Below are positions 51,982 through 60,292 of a DNA stretch of 64,000 nt, piece by piece. Below the pieces are notes generated by a model. The model had not been told where the DNA came from, ran no database searches, and was given only the letters and a program-made list of their open reading frames with translations. Source of the stretch: CAMDKS01 sp964402975 (GTDB lineage Bacteria > Bdellovibrionota_B > Oligoflexia > Oligoflexales > RGVZ01); assembly GCA_964402975.1 (NCBI GenBank), contig CAYOEM010000006.1, positions 62,001 to 126,000 on the forward strand, read 5' to 3'. The translations under genes and the position numbers were made by a program. The first letter of the stretch is position 1; every line of letters starts with the position of its first letter.

Positions 51982-52811
51982 CGGCCTCGTCGCGTTTATT
52001 TAGATTTGGCCTTGTCCCCTATTTTGCGTGGCTGCTACTTTTTATGCTAGGGCCATTGCTATTTGTACTTCTGGTTAGCTTTCAGGAGAAAGGTCTCTGG
52101 GGAGGTGTGATATGGAGTTGGACCACCTCTAGTTACGTTCGCGCCTTTGATCCCTTATATCTGTCGGTTCTTTTATCCTCGTTAAAGTTGGCGAGTATGA
52201 CGGCTTTGTCTTGCTTGGCTCTCGCTTTCCCCATGGCTTGGTTTATGGCGAGTATTCGCCGGGAGTTTCGTGCTTTGGCCCTAGGGCTTGTGCTGATGCC
52301 TTTTATTAGTAACTTTGTTGTCAGAACCTATGCGCTTAAGTTTTTAATTGGCGTAGAGGGGCCACTGAATCGATTCTTAGCGGTATTGGGCATCATCCAA
52401 ACGCCACTATTTTTAGAGGATGTTCGGATAGCCGTTTGGTTTGGCATGGTAACCAACTATCTGCCATTTATGGTTTTGCCTTTGTATGTGGCGCTCGAAC
52501 GATTTGATGTCAGCCTGATCGAATCTGCCCGTGATCTTGGTGCGAATTCATATCAGGTTTTTGTAAAAGTCGTTTGGCCATTAGCGAAGCCAGCCGTAAG
52601 AACGGGGTTTGTTTTGGTGTTTGTGCCAGCTCTAGGCGAGTTTGTGATCCCAGACTTGCTCGGGGGAGGCAAGACCATGTACATGGGTAACTTGCTTTCC
52701 GAGCAGTTTTTGAAAGCGAGGGATTGGCCTTTCGGCGCCAGCCTTTGCGTGATCATGATGAGTGTTGTGATCTTCGTGTCTCTGATTTTCAGGGGGCGCT
52801 CTGATCCATGA
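51978..52811 (+). CDS. potB: Polyamine ABC transporter permease PotB
   Basis: 277 residues with about six transmembrane helices. The EAA-type coupling loop ESARDLGANSYQVFVKVVWPLAKPA is present in full. It overlaps potA at the start and potC at the end, each as ATGA, so translation of the three is coupled. Confidence 0.92.
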   Translation: MTASSRLFRFGLVPYFAWLLLFMLGPLLFVLLVSFQEKGLWGGVIWSWTTSSYVRAFDPLYLSVLLSSLKLASMTALSCLALAFPMAWFMASIRREFRALALGLVLMPFISNFVVRTYALKFLIGVEGPLNRFLAVLGIIQTPLFLEDVRIAVWFGMVTNYLPFMVLPLYVALERFDVSLIESARDLGANSYQVFVKVVWPLAKPAVRTGFVLVFVPALGEFVIPDLLGGGKTMYMGNLLSEQFLKARDWPFGASLCVIMMSVVIFVSLIFRGRSDP

Positions 52812-53656
52812 AACCGGCTCGTTTTCGCAAAGCCTTTTTATTTGCATGTTGGTTATTGGGCGTCACTCTTATGTACACGCCGATTATTACGCTGATCGTT
52901 TATTCCTTCCTTTCAAATGGCGATCACGAGTTTGGCTCAGTTCTTAATATGGAAGCCTATCGCCTATTGATGCGCAATGACGAGCTACTAGCAACTCTGC
53001 TGAAATCACTTCAGATCGCGCTATTTTCAGCGAGCATTTCGGTGCTTTTAGGTGGCTATGCGGCTATCAGTTTGGGGCGCGTTAGGGTCTCCGGTGAAAA
53101 GTCTAGATCAAGTGGGTTAGGACTCGCGGTTCCCGGGATTTGGCGGGCTTCCATAGGGTTTTTGACGATGCTGCCCCTTCTCCTGCCAGAGATCGTCTTT
53201 GGGCTTGGCCTTCTGATCTGGTTTGTCTTGCTTCGAATTAGTTTGGGTACCGTATCATTGATTTTGGCTCATGTGACGTTTGCCGTCTCTTATGTGTTTT
53301 TAACGGTGGGAGCTCGTATGCGAGTTATTGACCCTGCCATTGAGGATGCGGCGTCAGATTTGGGGGCTTCTTCGTCCCAGGTACTTTTTCGGGTTTATCT
53401 TCCGATGCTGGCACCGTCCCTCGCCGCCGGATGGGTGATGGCATTTGCTCTATCATTTGATGACTTCTTGATTTCATTTTTCACGGCTGGTCCCGATACC
53501 GTCACGCTTCCGTTGGCCCTCTACAGTTCAATCAAATTTGGGGTATCGCCCAGTATATTTGCCATGTCGACGCTTGTATTTGTCGTGAGTTTGGTCTCGG
53601 CGACTGCTCTGACGCGTTTAATGTTTCCCCCAAGAGTCTCCGCAAGGTATAAATAA
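52808..53656 (+). CDS. potC: Polyamine ABC transporter permease PotC
   Basis: 282 residues with about six transmembrane helices and the EAA loop EDAASDLGASSSQVLFRVYLP. SFDDFLISFFTAGPDT is a PotC landmark. It is the last gene of potABC; an AT-rich inverted repeat follows (53650-53680) but has no clear terminator form. Confidence 0.92.
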   Translation: MKPARFRKAFLFACWLLGVTLMYTPIITLIVYSFLSNGDHEFGSVLNMEAYRLLMRNDELLATLLKSLQIALFSASISVLLGGYAAISLGRVRVSGEKSRSSGLGLAVPGIWRASIGFLTMLPLLLPEIVFGLGLLIWFVLLRISLGTVSLILAHVTFAVSYVFLTVGARMRVIDPAIEDAASDLGASSSQVLFRVYLPMLAPSLAAGWVMAFALSFDDFLISFFTAGPDTVTLPLALYSSIKFGVSPSIFAMSTLVFVVSLVSATALTRLMFPPRVSARYK

Positions 53657-53693
53657 ATCCAATAATATTAGATATTTATTCAGATTCCTAAAA

Positions 53694-53712
53694 CTTGGTC
53701 GTTTTAGTCAAG
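53694..53712. promoter_or_regulatory. Candidate Rrf2/IscR-type operator upstream of the suf operon
   Basis: CTTGGTC-GTTTT-AGTCAAG is an imperfect inverted repeat about 75 bases before the rrf2 start. Its right half (TTTTAGTCAA) matches the IscR type 1 site pattern (WWWYAGTCRR), while the left half has several mismatches. Position and form suit autoregulation. Confidence 0.4.
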
Positions 53713-53786
53713 AATGCCTTGAATATTGTTGAGTCCCGGAGTAGACATTTCTCGTTCCGCAGATGCCAACTGTATAAGGGGGGACC

Positions 53787-54371
53787 GTGAACCTCACATC
53801 GAAAAGTCGATATGCACTTAAGATTATGATGGATTTAGCCCACTACGGTGCCAACCAGGCCTTAGTGCGCCGCGGCGACATTGCCGCCAGGCAGGGGGTT
53901 CCAACTGACTATTTGGATCAGATTATGATCAAGCTGCGAGCCGGCCATTTAGTAGAGAGCACCCGGGGACGAAATGGGGGGTATCGTTTAGCCCGCAGTC
54001 CTGAGGTTATCACAATGTGGGATCTGTTTTCCTCAGTCGAGGACAGTATGATTCCTGTGGAGTGTTTAGCCAGTGGTGAGGCCTGTGACTTCGAAACGAG
54101 CTGTTCATCGCGTGAAGCATGGAAAATGATTTTTTCGGCACTCAAATCAAGTCTAAGTAAGATCACCCTCGCCCAGTTGCGTACGGACTGGGAGAATGAA
54201 ATGACTGTTCAGGGTGGTTCTTTTTCGGCTAATCCCGATAAGGTCGCGATCAGAGAGTGTCGCGGTGGTGGGCGTGCTGATATGAGTCCATGTCAGCACC
54301 TTGCAGACGGTTTGAATACACAATGTACAAAACATTCGACGACTAGCGGAGGTCAGGGCCTCCATGGCTGA
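53787..54371 (+). CDS. Rrf2-family Fe-S-sensing repressor of the suf operon
   Basis: 194 residues. The N-terminal winged helix reads LTSKSRYALKIMMDLAHYG and the wing GRNGGYRLARSP. Cluster cysteines Cys93, Cys100 and Cys106 (CX6CX5C) resemble the IscR 2Fe-2S ligands. A C-terminal extension of about 50 residues adds Cys158, Cys169, His171, Cys180 and His183, unusual for Rrf2 proteins (about 150 residues). The start GTG 53787 has GGGGGGA six bases upstream. It overlaps sufB by 8 bases. It would repress suf when clusters are plentiful. Confidence 0.88.
   Translation: MNLTSKSRYALKIMMDLAHYGANQALVRRGDIAARQGVPTDYLDQIMIKLRAGHLVESTRGRNGGYRLARSPEVITMWDLFSSVEDSMIPVECLASGEACDFETSCSSREAWKMIFSALKSSLSKITLAQLRTDWENEMTVQGGSFSANPDKVAIRECRGGGRADMSPCQHLADGLNTQCTKHSTTSGGQGLHG
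54348..54363 (+). promoter_or_regulatory. Hairpin masking the sufB ribosome site
   Basis: GGAGG (54348-54352) can pair with CCTCC (54359-54363) directly ahead of the sufB ATG, hiding the only Shine-Dalgarno candidate. Translation of the overlapping rrf2 gene would open it, coupling SufB synthesis to the regulator. Confidence 0.4.
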
Positions 54372-55812
54372 GATTGTCAAAGAGTCACTCACCGATCGTG
54401 AGTATAAATATGGCTTTGAGACAAGGATTGAGACTGAGTTTTTTCCAAAGGGACTGAACGAAGATATCGTCAACATGATCGCCGACAAGAGGGGCGATCC
54501 TCCCTTTGTTCGAGACTTTAGAATCAAGGCCTTTCGTCACTGGCTTGGTTTGAAAGAACCGGCCTGGGCCGATGTTTCGTACCCAAAAATTGATTTCCAG
54601 GATATTCGCTATTACTCAGCGCCGAAGGCCAAGGCTGATACTAAGGGCCCGCAGTCACTCGATGATATTGATCCTGAGCTTCTGGAAACGTTTAACAAGC
54701 TTGGTATACCGCTCAGCGAGCAAAAAAGACTTACCGGAGTTGCGATTGATGCCGTGTTCGATAGCGTCTCCGTTGGAACAACACATCAAGAGGAACTGGC
54801 TAGTGTCGGCGTTATTTTTTGCTCATTAACGGAAGCCATTCACAAATACCCGGAACTGATCGAGAAGTACTTGGGAACGGTTGTTCCCTACAAAGATAAC
54901 TATTATGCAGCCTTGAACAGTGCGGTTTTCACTGACGGATCTTTTGTATTCATTCCGAAAGGGGTTCGGTGTCCACTTGACCTATCAACTTACTTCCGCA
55001 TCAACGCAAAAGAGACGGGCCAATTCGAGCGAACATTGATAGTGGCGGAAGACGATTCTTATGTCAGTTACCTTGAAGGTTGCACTGCTCCCATGCGTGA
55101 CGAAAATCAACTGCATGCTGCCGTTGTTGAGCTGGTGGCGTTGAAAGGTGCTGAGATCAAATACTCAACCGTTCAAAACTGGTATGCCGGTGACAAAGAA
55201 GGCAAAGGCGGTATTTACAATTTTGTAACGAAGCGCGGACTTTGTGCTGGTGATGGCAGTAAAATAAGTTGGACGCAAGTCGAGACAGGCTCGTCGATCA
55301 CATGGAAGTATCCAAGTGTGATTCTTAAGGGTGCAAACTCGTGTGGTGAGTTCTACTCGGTCGCGTTAACCAATAACCGCATGCAGGCTGACACGGGCAC
55401 AAAAATGGTTCATATTGGGCCGAATACGTCATCCCGGATCATCAGCAAAGGTATAAGCTGCGACCAATCGCGAAACACTTACCGTGGTCAAGTCAAGATA
55501 TTTCCGAGCGCAAAAAATTCCAGAAATTTCAGCCAGTGTGACAGCATGTTGGTTGGTGATCAGTGTTCCGCAAATACTCATCCATACCTCGACGTAAAAA
55601 ACAGCTCTGCGATCGTGGAGCATGAGGCGACGACATCTAAGATATCAGCCGATCAGATTTTCTACATGAAAAGTCGTGGCCTCGACGAAGAGGGGGCCGT
55701 GAGCCTTCTGCTGCACGGGTTTTGTAAGGATGTTTTTAAGACGCTACCGTTGGAGTTTAGCGTTGAGGCTGTGAAGTTGCTTGAGATGAAACTCGAGGGC
55801 AGTGTTGGATGA
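54364..55812 (+). CDS. sufB: Fe-S assembly scaffold protein SufB
   Basis: 482 residues. Scaffold of the SufBCD complex where nascent Fe-S clusters form. Landmarks are EYKYGFETRIETEFFPKGL, FIPKGVRCPLDLSTYFRI, NSCGEFYSVALTNNRMQADTGTKM, and the C-terminal QCDSMLVGDQCSANTHPY with the conserved Cys, followed by IVEHEATTSKISADQIFYMKSRG. The start ATG overlaps the rrf2 stop. SufC follows after 39 bases. Confidence 0.96.
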   Translation: MAEIVKESLTDREYKYGFETRIETEFFPKGLNEDIVNMIADKRGDPPFVRDFRIKAFRHWLGLKEPAWADVSYPKIDFQDIRYYSAPKAKADTKGPQSLDDIDPELLETFNKLGIPLSEQKRLTGVAIDAVFDSVSVGTTHQEELASVGVIFCSLTEAIHKYPELIEKYLGTVVPYKDNYYAALNSAVFTDGSFVFIPKGVRCPLDLSTYFRINAKETGQFERTLIVAEDDSYVSYLEGCTAPMRDENQLHAAVVELVALKGAEIKYSTVQNWYAGDKEGKGGIYNFVTKRGLCAGDGSKISWTQVETGSSITWKYPSVILKGANSCGEFYSVALTNNRMQADTGTKMVHIGPNTSSRIISKGISCDQSRNTYRGQVKIFPSAKNSRNFSQCDSMLVGDQCSANTHPYLDVKNSSAIVEHEATTSKISADQIFYMKSRGLDEEGAVSLLLHGFCKDVFKTLPLEFSVEAVKLLEMKLEGSVG

Positions 55813-55851
55813 TATTTGTTTAAGTTTAGAGTAACCAGGGGTTAATGTTTT

Positions 55852-56622
55852 ATGACCATTTTAGACGTGAAAAATCTTTACGCATCCGTTGAGGGCAAGG
55901 AAATCCTTTCCGGTCTGAGCCTACAGGTCAACGAAGGCGAAGTCCATGCGATCATGGGTCCTAATGGTTCTGGGAAAAGCACACTGTCAAAGGTGTTGGC
56001 AGGACACCCAGATTACCAAGTTACGGGCGGAACCGTGGAGCTTGAGGTCAATCTCAGGATGCGGAATGTTCTCGAGATGGATCCGGAGGAACGTGCTCGA
56101 GATGGTATTTTCTTAGCCTATCAGTATCCCGTCGAAATACCGGGTGTATCTAATACTGTTTTTCTGCGTGCCGCATTTAACGCTATTTGCAAACATCAGG
56201 GCGCCAAAGAATCGAGCCCAGATGAGTTCAAAGCTTTACTACAGGAGAAGTGTCGATTTCTGGGTATGGACGAGCGATTCATTGACCGGGAGGTTAATGT
56301 TGCATTTTCGGGCGGAGAAAAGAAACGAAATGAAATCCTTCAAATGGCGATCTTGCAGCCTCGTCTTTCTTTTCTAGATGAGACGGATTCTGGTCTGGAT
56401 GTGGATTCGCTCCGGATTGTTTCTGAGGGCGTCAATAAGTTACGCAGAAAAGATAATGCAATTGTGCTTATCACCCACTATCAGCGCATCCTAAATTACG
56501 TGGTCCCCGATCAGGTTCATATTTTATACAAAGGTAAAATCATCAAAAGTGGCGCTAAAGATCTCGCTTTGTATGTGGAACAAAACGGTTACGATCAGAT
56601 AATCAAAGAAAGTATGAACTAA
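55852..56622 (+). CDS. sufC: Fe-S assembly ATPase SufC
   Basis: 256 residues. ABC-type ATPase: Walker A GPNGSGKSTLSK, signature FSGGEKKRNEILQMA (typical of SufC), Walker B LSFLDETDSGLD. SufC-bound ATP drives SufBCD conformational change. CCAGGGG lies about 15 bases before ATG 55852. Confidence 0.96.
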   Translation: MTILDVKNLYASVEGKEILSGLSLQVNEGEVHAIMGPNGSGKSTLSKVLAGHPDYQVTGGTVELEVNLRMRNVLEMDPEERARDGIFLAYQYPVEIPGVSNTVFLRAAFNAICKHQGAKESSPDEFKALLQEKCRFLGMDERFIDREVNVAFSGGEKKRNEILQMAILQPRLSFLDETDSGLDVDSLRIVSEGVNKLRRKDNAIVLITHYQRILNYVVPDQVHILYKGKIIKSGAKDLALYVEQNGYDQIIKESMN

Positions 56623-56637
56623 GGCCGATTGAAAGCA

Positions 56638-58014
56638 ATGAATACGCGTAGTGATTCGACAAAATTTGGATCAATAGACGGCCTAAAGGCGGCTTGGGGT
56701 GTGATGGAGCCGTCTTTCATGTCGGTCAGTCGTCAAGCGGCGGAGCGTCGGCGCAGATTTCTTGATGATGCCATAAGCTTTGGTGTTCCAAATACACGAA
56801 ACGAAGAATGGAAGTATACGAGCCTGAGATCACTTCTTGATGCTGGTTTCCAGCTTGCTCCCGCAGCAGACGAGACGTTCAGACTTTCTGCGGACACAAT
56901 CGGGGCAGTCAAAGAACGTCTGATCAAAGGTGCAAAGCCCATCGTTTTCATAGATGGTCGATTGGTCCCCGATTTTCCAGGGGCAGAGATTTCTAATGTG
57001 TCATTTATCAAAACGCTACGAGACGCAGAGTCTGATTATGACGCGTCTTGGTGGGATAAATGGTCGCCGCAGCTTGATTCATCTAAGATTTTTTGGCGGT
57101 TGGCTCTTGCTTTGGCCAATTCGGGCGTGCTGATCGACATACCGCAGGGGCTTCAATCAGATTGTAGTTTTCACGTTATGCATATCTCTACTGGTCGAAG
57201 GCGCGGAGATGCTTTCAACTCTAGATTGTTAATTAGCGTTGGCGAGGAGTCCTCTGTTCACGTTGTGGAGGAGTTTTTGCGAGATGGAGCGGGTAGCGAA
57301 TTAAATGAGTCATGGGATAATGCGTTGACACAGATTCAGCTGGCTTCGAAAGCGCATTGCAGTTTCTACAGAGTTGTTGCTGCCGATAATGGATTTCACA
57401 CGGGCGGCGTGACTGTTAGGCTTGATAAGTCTAGTCGACTTGACGCTCTATCGCTGGTGACAGGTTCGACGCTTGCGCGAATAGATATAGACGTACTCCA
57501 TTCATCTCAACACTCAGAGTGCAACTTGAACGGTCTTGTTCTTGTGAAGAAACAAGATCATATTGATCATCATACGGCAGTGAATCATGCCGTTGGTCAA
57601 ACGCGCACAAATCAGCTTTTTAAGGGCGTGCTTACAGATTCTGGCCGGTCGGTTTTCAATGGTAAGATTTTTATAAGAAAAGATGCGCAGCAGTCAGAAG
57701 CCTATCAAACTTGTAAGACTCTTTTATTGAGTGATCAGGCTGAAGCGAATGCAAAGCCACAGTTAGAAATTGACGCCGATGATGTTAAGGCATCTCATGG
57801 TGCAGCGATCGGTTCGTTGAACCCAGACGAAATTTTTTATCTTCAGAGCCGCTGTATCGGTAGGGCTGAGGCAACGGCGATTCTTTCGCGTGGATTTGCC
57901 GACGATGTTATTTTTAAGGTTGAATACGATCCGGCTCGAACTTGGCTCGGATCTCTAGTGGACAAGTGGTTTGCTGCTCAAGTGGTCGCCCAAAATGAGG
58001 CACAAGGCACATGA
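56638..58014 (+). CDS. sufD: Fe-S assembly protein SufD
   Basis: About 458 residues. The N-terminal NEEWKYTSLRSLLDAGF and the C-terminal IDADDVKASHGAAIGSLNPDEIFYLQSRCIGRAEATAILSRGF-type segment mark SufD. It pairs with SufB on the SufC dimer. The frame opens with TTG 56629; ATG 56638 is preferred. The stop overlaps sufS (ATGA). Confidence 0.95.
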   Translation: MNTRSDSTKFGSIDGLKAAWGVMEPSFMSVSRQAAERRRRFLDDAISFGVPNTRNEEWKYTSLRSLLDAGFQLAPAADETFRLSADTIGAVKERLIKGAKPIVFIDGRLVPDFPGAEISNVSFIKTLRDAESDYDASWWDKWSPQLDSSKIFWRLALALANSGVLIDIPQGLQSDCSFHVMHISTGRRRGDAFNSRLLISVGEESSVHVVEEFLRDGAGSELNESWDNALTQIQLASKAHCSFYRVVAADNGFHTGGVTVRLDKSSRLDALSLVTGSTLARIDIDVLHSSQHSECNLNGLVLVKKQDHIDHHTAVNHAVGQTRTNQLFKGVLTDSGRSVFNGKIFIRKDAQQSEAYQTCKTLLLSDQAEANAKPQLEIDADDVKASHGAAIGSLNPDEIFYLQSRCIGRAEATAILSRGFADDVIFKVEYDPARTWLGSLVDKWFAAQVVAQNEAQGT

Positions 58015-59255
58015 CGAAGTTTGCTCCTCATGGTGTATTGGATTTGCCCGCTCTGAAGAGGGAGTTCCCCGTTCTTGCAAGGCAGGTGCGAGGAAAAAGG
58101 CTTGTCTATCTTGATTCTGGCGCTACCGCATTAAAGCCCTTGCGAGTGATTAATGCAATTGAGCGCTACTACCGTGAAGGTACGGCCAATATTCATAGAG
58201 CCGTGCATCTGCTGAGCGAGGAGGCTACGGGCTTATACGAGGCGTCTCGTCGTGTTGTCGGTGAATTTATTAATGCTGCGGATGAGAATGAGGTTGTTTT
58301 CACGTCTGGGGCAACGGCCAGTATAAACCTTGTAGCATTGTCTTTTGTCGCGCCTCGGGTTAGGCAAGGCGATGAAATACTTATCACAGCGATGGAGCAT
58401 CACGCTAATATAGTTCCGTGGCAGATGCTTTGTGAGAAAACTGGTTGCAAACTTGTCGTAGCACCTGTTCTGGATGATGCATCTCTTGATCTGGAGGCAT
58501 TTAAAAAGCTCATAAGCTCCAGAACGAAATTTATCTCCTGCGTTTGGACGTCCAATGCTACGGGAATCATCAACCCGGTCCAGAACATCGTCGGTGCCGC
58601 AAAAGCTGCGGGCGTTCCTGTGCTACTGGATGCTGCACAGGCGGTTGCGCATGAGGCGATAGACGTGCAAGCACTGGGTTGTGATTTTTTAGTATTTTCT
58701 GGTCATAAGCTTTTCGGTCCTACTGGAGTCGGTGTTTTGTATGGTCTTTATCGCCACCTGGAGCAGATGGAGCCGGTGATCGGCGGCGGCGACATGATAA
58801 AATCAGTCTCGTTTGAAAAGACTGTATTTGCAGACCCACCGTCTCGCTTCGAGGCCGGTACGCCAGATATCGCTGCGGTTATCGCACTTCAAGAGGCCAT
58901 TCGGTTCGTTAGGGACGATGTTGGATTTGAGGCGATCGAGCGACACGAATCAAAGCTGCTAAGGCTTACCACTGAGGCTTTAGCTGAGATACCCGGTTTG
59001 AAGGTGATCGGTGTGGCAACGCCAAAAGTACCAGTATTTAGTATGACAGTGGACGGCGTCCATCCCCACGACATTGGTTCTATACTTGATTTAAATGGTG
59101 TCGCCGTTCGGACCGGCCACCACTGTGCACAGCCACTTATGACCAGACTGGGGGTTCCGGCCACAGCCCGTGCTAGTTTTAGTATTTATAACGACGAGGC
59201 TGATATTGAGAGTTTAGTGAAGGCTCTTTGGAAGACCAAGGAGATGTTTGCGTGA
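58011..59255 (+). CDS. sufS: Cysteine desulfurase SufS
   Basis: 414 residues. PLP-dependent desulfurase supplying sulfur for clusters. YLDSGATALKPLRVI, TSGATASINLVALSF, VLLDAAQAVAHEAIDVQALG, the PLP Lys in FSGHKLFGPTGVGVLYG, and the persulfide Cys in RTGHHCAQPLM. The stop overlaps the sufU start (GTGA). Confidence 0.96.
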   Translation: MTKFAPHGVLDLPALKREFPVLARQVRGKRLVYLDSGATALKPLRVINAIERYYREGTANIHRAVHLLSEEATGLYEASRRVVGEFINAADENEVVFTSGATASINLVALSFVAPRVRQGDEILITAMEHHANIVPWQMLCEKTGCKLVVAPVLDDASLDLEAFKKLISSRTKFISCVWTSNATGIINPVQNIVGAAKAAGVPVLLDAAQAVAHEAIDVQALGCDFLVFSGHKLFGPTGVGVLYGLYRHLEQMEPVIGGGDMIKSVSFEKTVFADPPSRFEAGTPDIAAVIALQEAIRFVRDDVGFEAIERHESKLLRLTTEALAEIPGLKVIGVATPKVPVFSMTVDGVHPHDIGSILDLNGVAVRTGHHCAQPLMTRLGVPATARASFSIYNDEADIESLVKALWKTKEMFA

Positions 59256-59737
59256 GTCAGGCTAATGTTCTTTACCAGTCTGTGATTCTCGATCACAATC
59301 GTGCGCCTCGTGGTGCTCGCGCGCTAACGGATGCAACACATAAGGCAGAAGGTTTTAATCCGATCTGCGGTGATAGAATACTTATGACGGTTAAGACGGA
59401 TGACAATAAGCTTAGTGATTTGGGCTTCAACTCACAAAGTTGCGCCCTGTGCCGAGCGAGTGCTTCCGTTTTGGTAGATACACTGAAGGCTAAGACCGTA
59501 GATGAAGCGAAAAATATTACTCGGCAATTTGAGGGGATGATGTCTGGTGGTGGCTGGAGGCTTGGCGGAGACGCAGAGGCATTTTTGGCCATGCGTGATT
59601 TTCCGGCGCGGGCAAAGTGTGTTCTCCTGCCTTGGAAGACATTAACGGCTGCTTTATCGGTTTCTTCGGTAGAAGCTGAGTCAAAGTCGGGTAAAGTGCC
59701 GACAGTAACAACAGAGCAGAGTGAGGGGTCTAACTAG
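59252..59737 (+). CDS. sufU: Sulfur-transfer/scaffold protein SufU
   Basis: 161 residues, SufU-type. NPICGDRI (Cys and Asp), SCALCRASASV and AKCVLLPW give the zinc/sulfur-acceptor residues of SufU, an activator of SufS. An AAGGAGA (59238-59244) seven bases ahead identifies GTG 59252 as the start, overlapping sufS by 4 bases. The C-terminal 25 residues are a Ser/Thr/Glu-rich tail. Confidence 0.92.
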   Translation: MSQANVLYQSVILDHNRAPRGARALTDATHKAEGFNPICGDRILMTVKTDDNKLSDLGFNSQSCALCRASASVLVDTLKAKTVDEAKNITRQFEGMMSGGGWRLGGDAEAFLAMRDFPARAKCVLLPWKTLTAALSVSSVEAESKSGKVPTVTTEQSEGSN

Positions 59738-59738
59738 C

Positions 59739-60290
59739 ATGTCTTTACGCGTTATAACTCAGTCAACGCCGAACCCGAATGCTCTCAAGTTCATCACGGC
59801 AAAAGATGTTAAAAAGTTGGGTAAGGTGACTTTTGTCCATCCGGCGGAATGTATGCACGTGCCACTGGCAACGAATATTTTAGGGCTCCCCAACGTAACG
59901 GCTGTTCACTTATTCGAAAATGTGCTGACCGTCACCCAAGATGGTTTTGGCGATTGGCCAGTTCTCGAAAGCGAAATCATTGAAGTTTTGAAGACATACC
60001 TCCCAAGTCATGATGCTGAGTTTGAAACAGGTGAGCCGGATGTGGACCAAACAAATTGGACGTCGGAGCGTCGCAAGCTCGAGGAAATTATTGATCGCGA
60101 GATACGCCCCGGTCTCCAGGCAGATGGCGGTGATTTGGTTGTTCTAGAACTAGTGGACAATGTTGTGACAGTTAAATACGAGGGTGCGTGTGGTAGCTGT
60201 CCTAGCTCCCGAACCGGAACACTACAAGGCATAGAAAGTATTCTACGTCACGAATTCAACCCAGAAGTACAGATTGTAACTGTTGACTAA
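59739..60290 (+). CDS. Nfu-type Fe-S carrier (Nfu_N plus NifU C-terminal domain)
   Basis: 183 residues. Residues about 1-90 are an Nfu N-terminal domain (VITQSTPNPNALKFI). The C-terminal half is a NifU domain with DREIRPGLQADGGDLVVLEL and the CxxC cluster site GACGSCPSS. It carries assembled clusters to target proteins. ATG 59739 follows the sufU stop by one base, with GAGGGG upstream. It is the last gene of the operon. Confidence 0.93.
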   Translation: MSLRVITQSTPNPNALKFITAKDVKKLGKVTFVHPAECMHVPLATNILGLPNVTAVHLFENVLTVTQDGFGDWPVLESEIIEVLKTYLPSHDAEFETGEPDVDQTNWTSERRKLEEIIDREIRPGLQADGGDLVVLELVDNVVTVKYEGACGSCPSSRTGTLQGIESILRHEFNPEVQIVTVD

Positions 60291-60292
60291 TA

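Noticed and set aside
53650..53680. AATAAAT...ATTTATT inverted repeat after potC as terminator
   Set aside because: The stem is AT-only with no T-run; stability would be too low.
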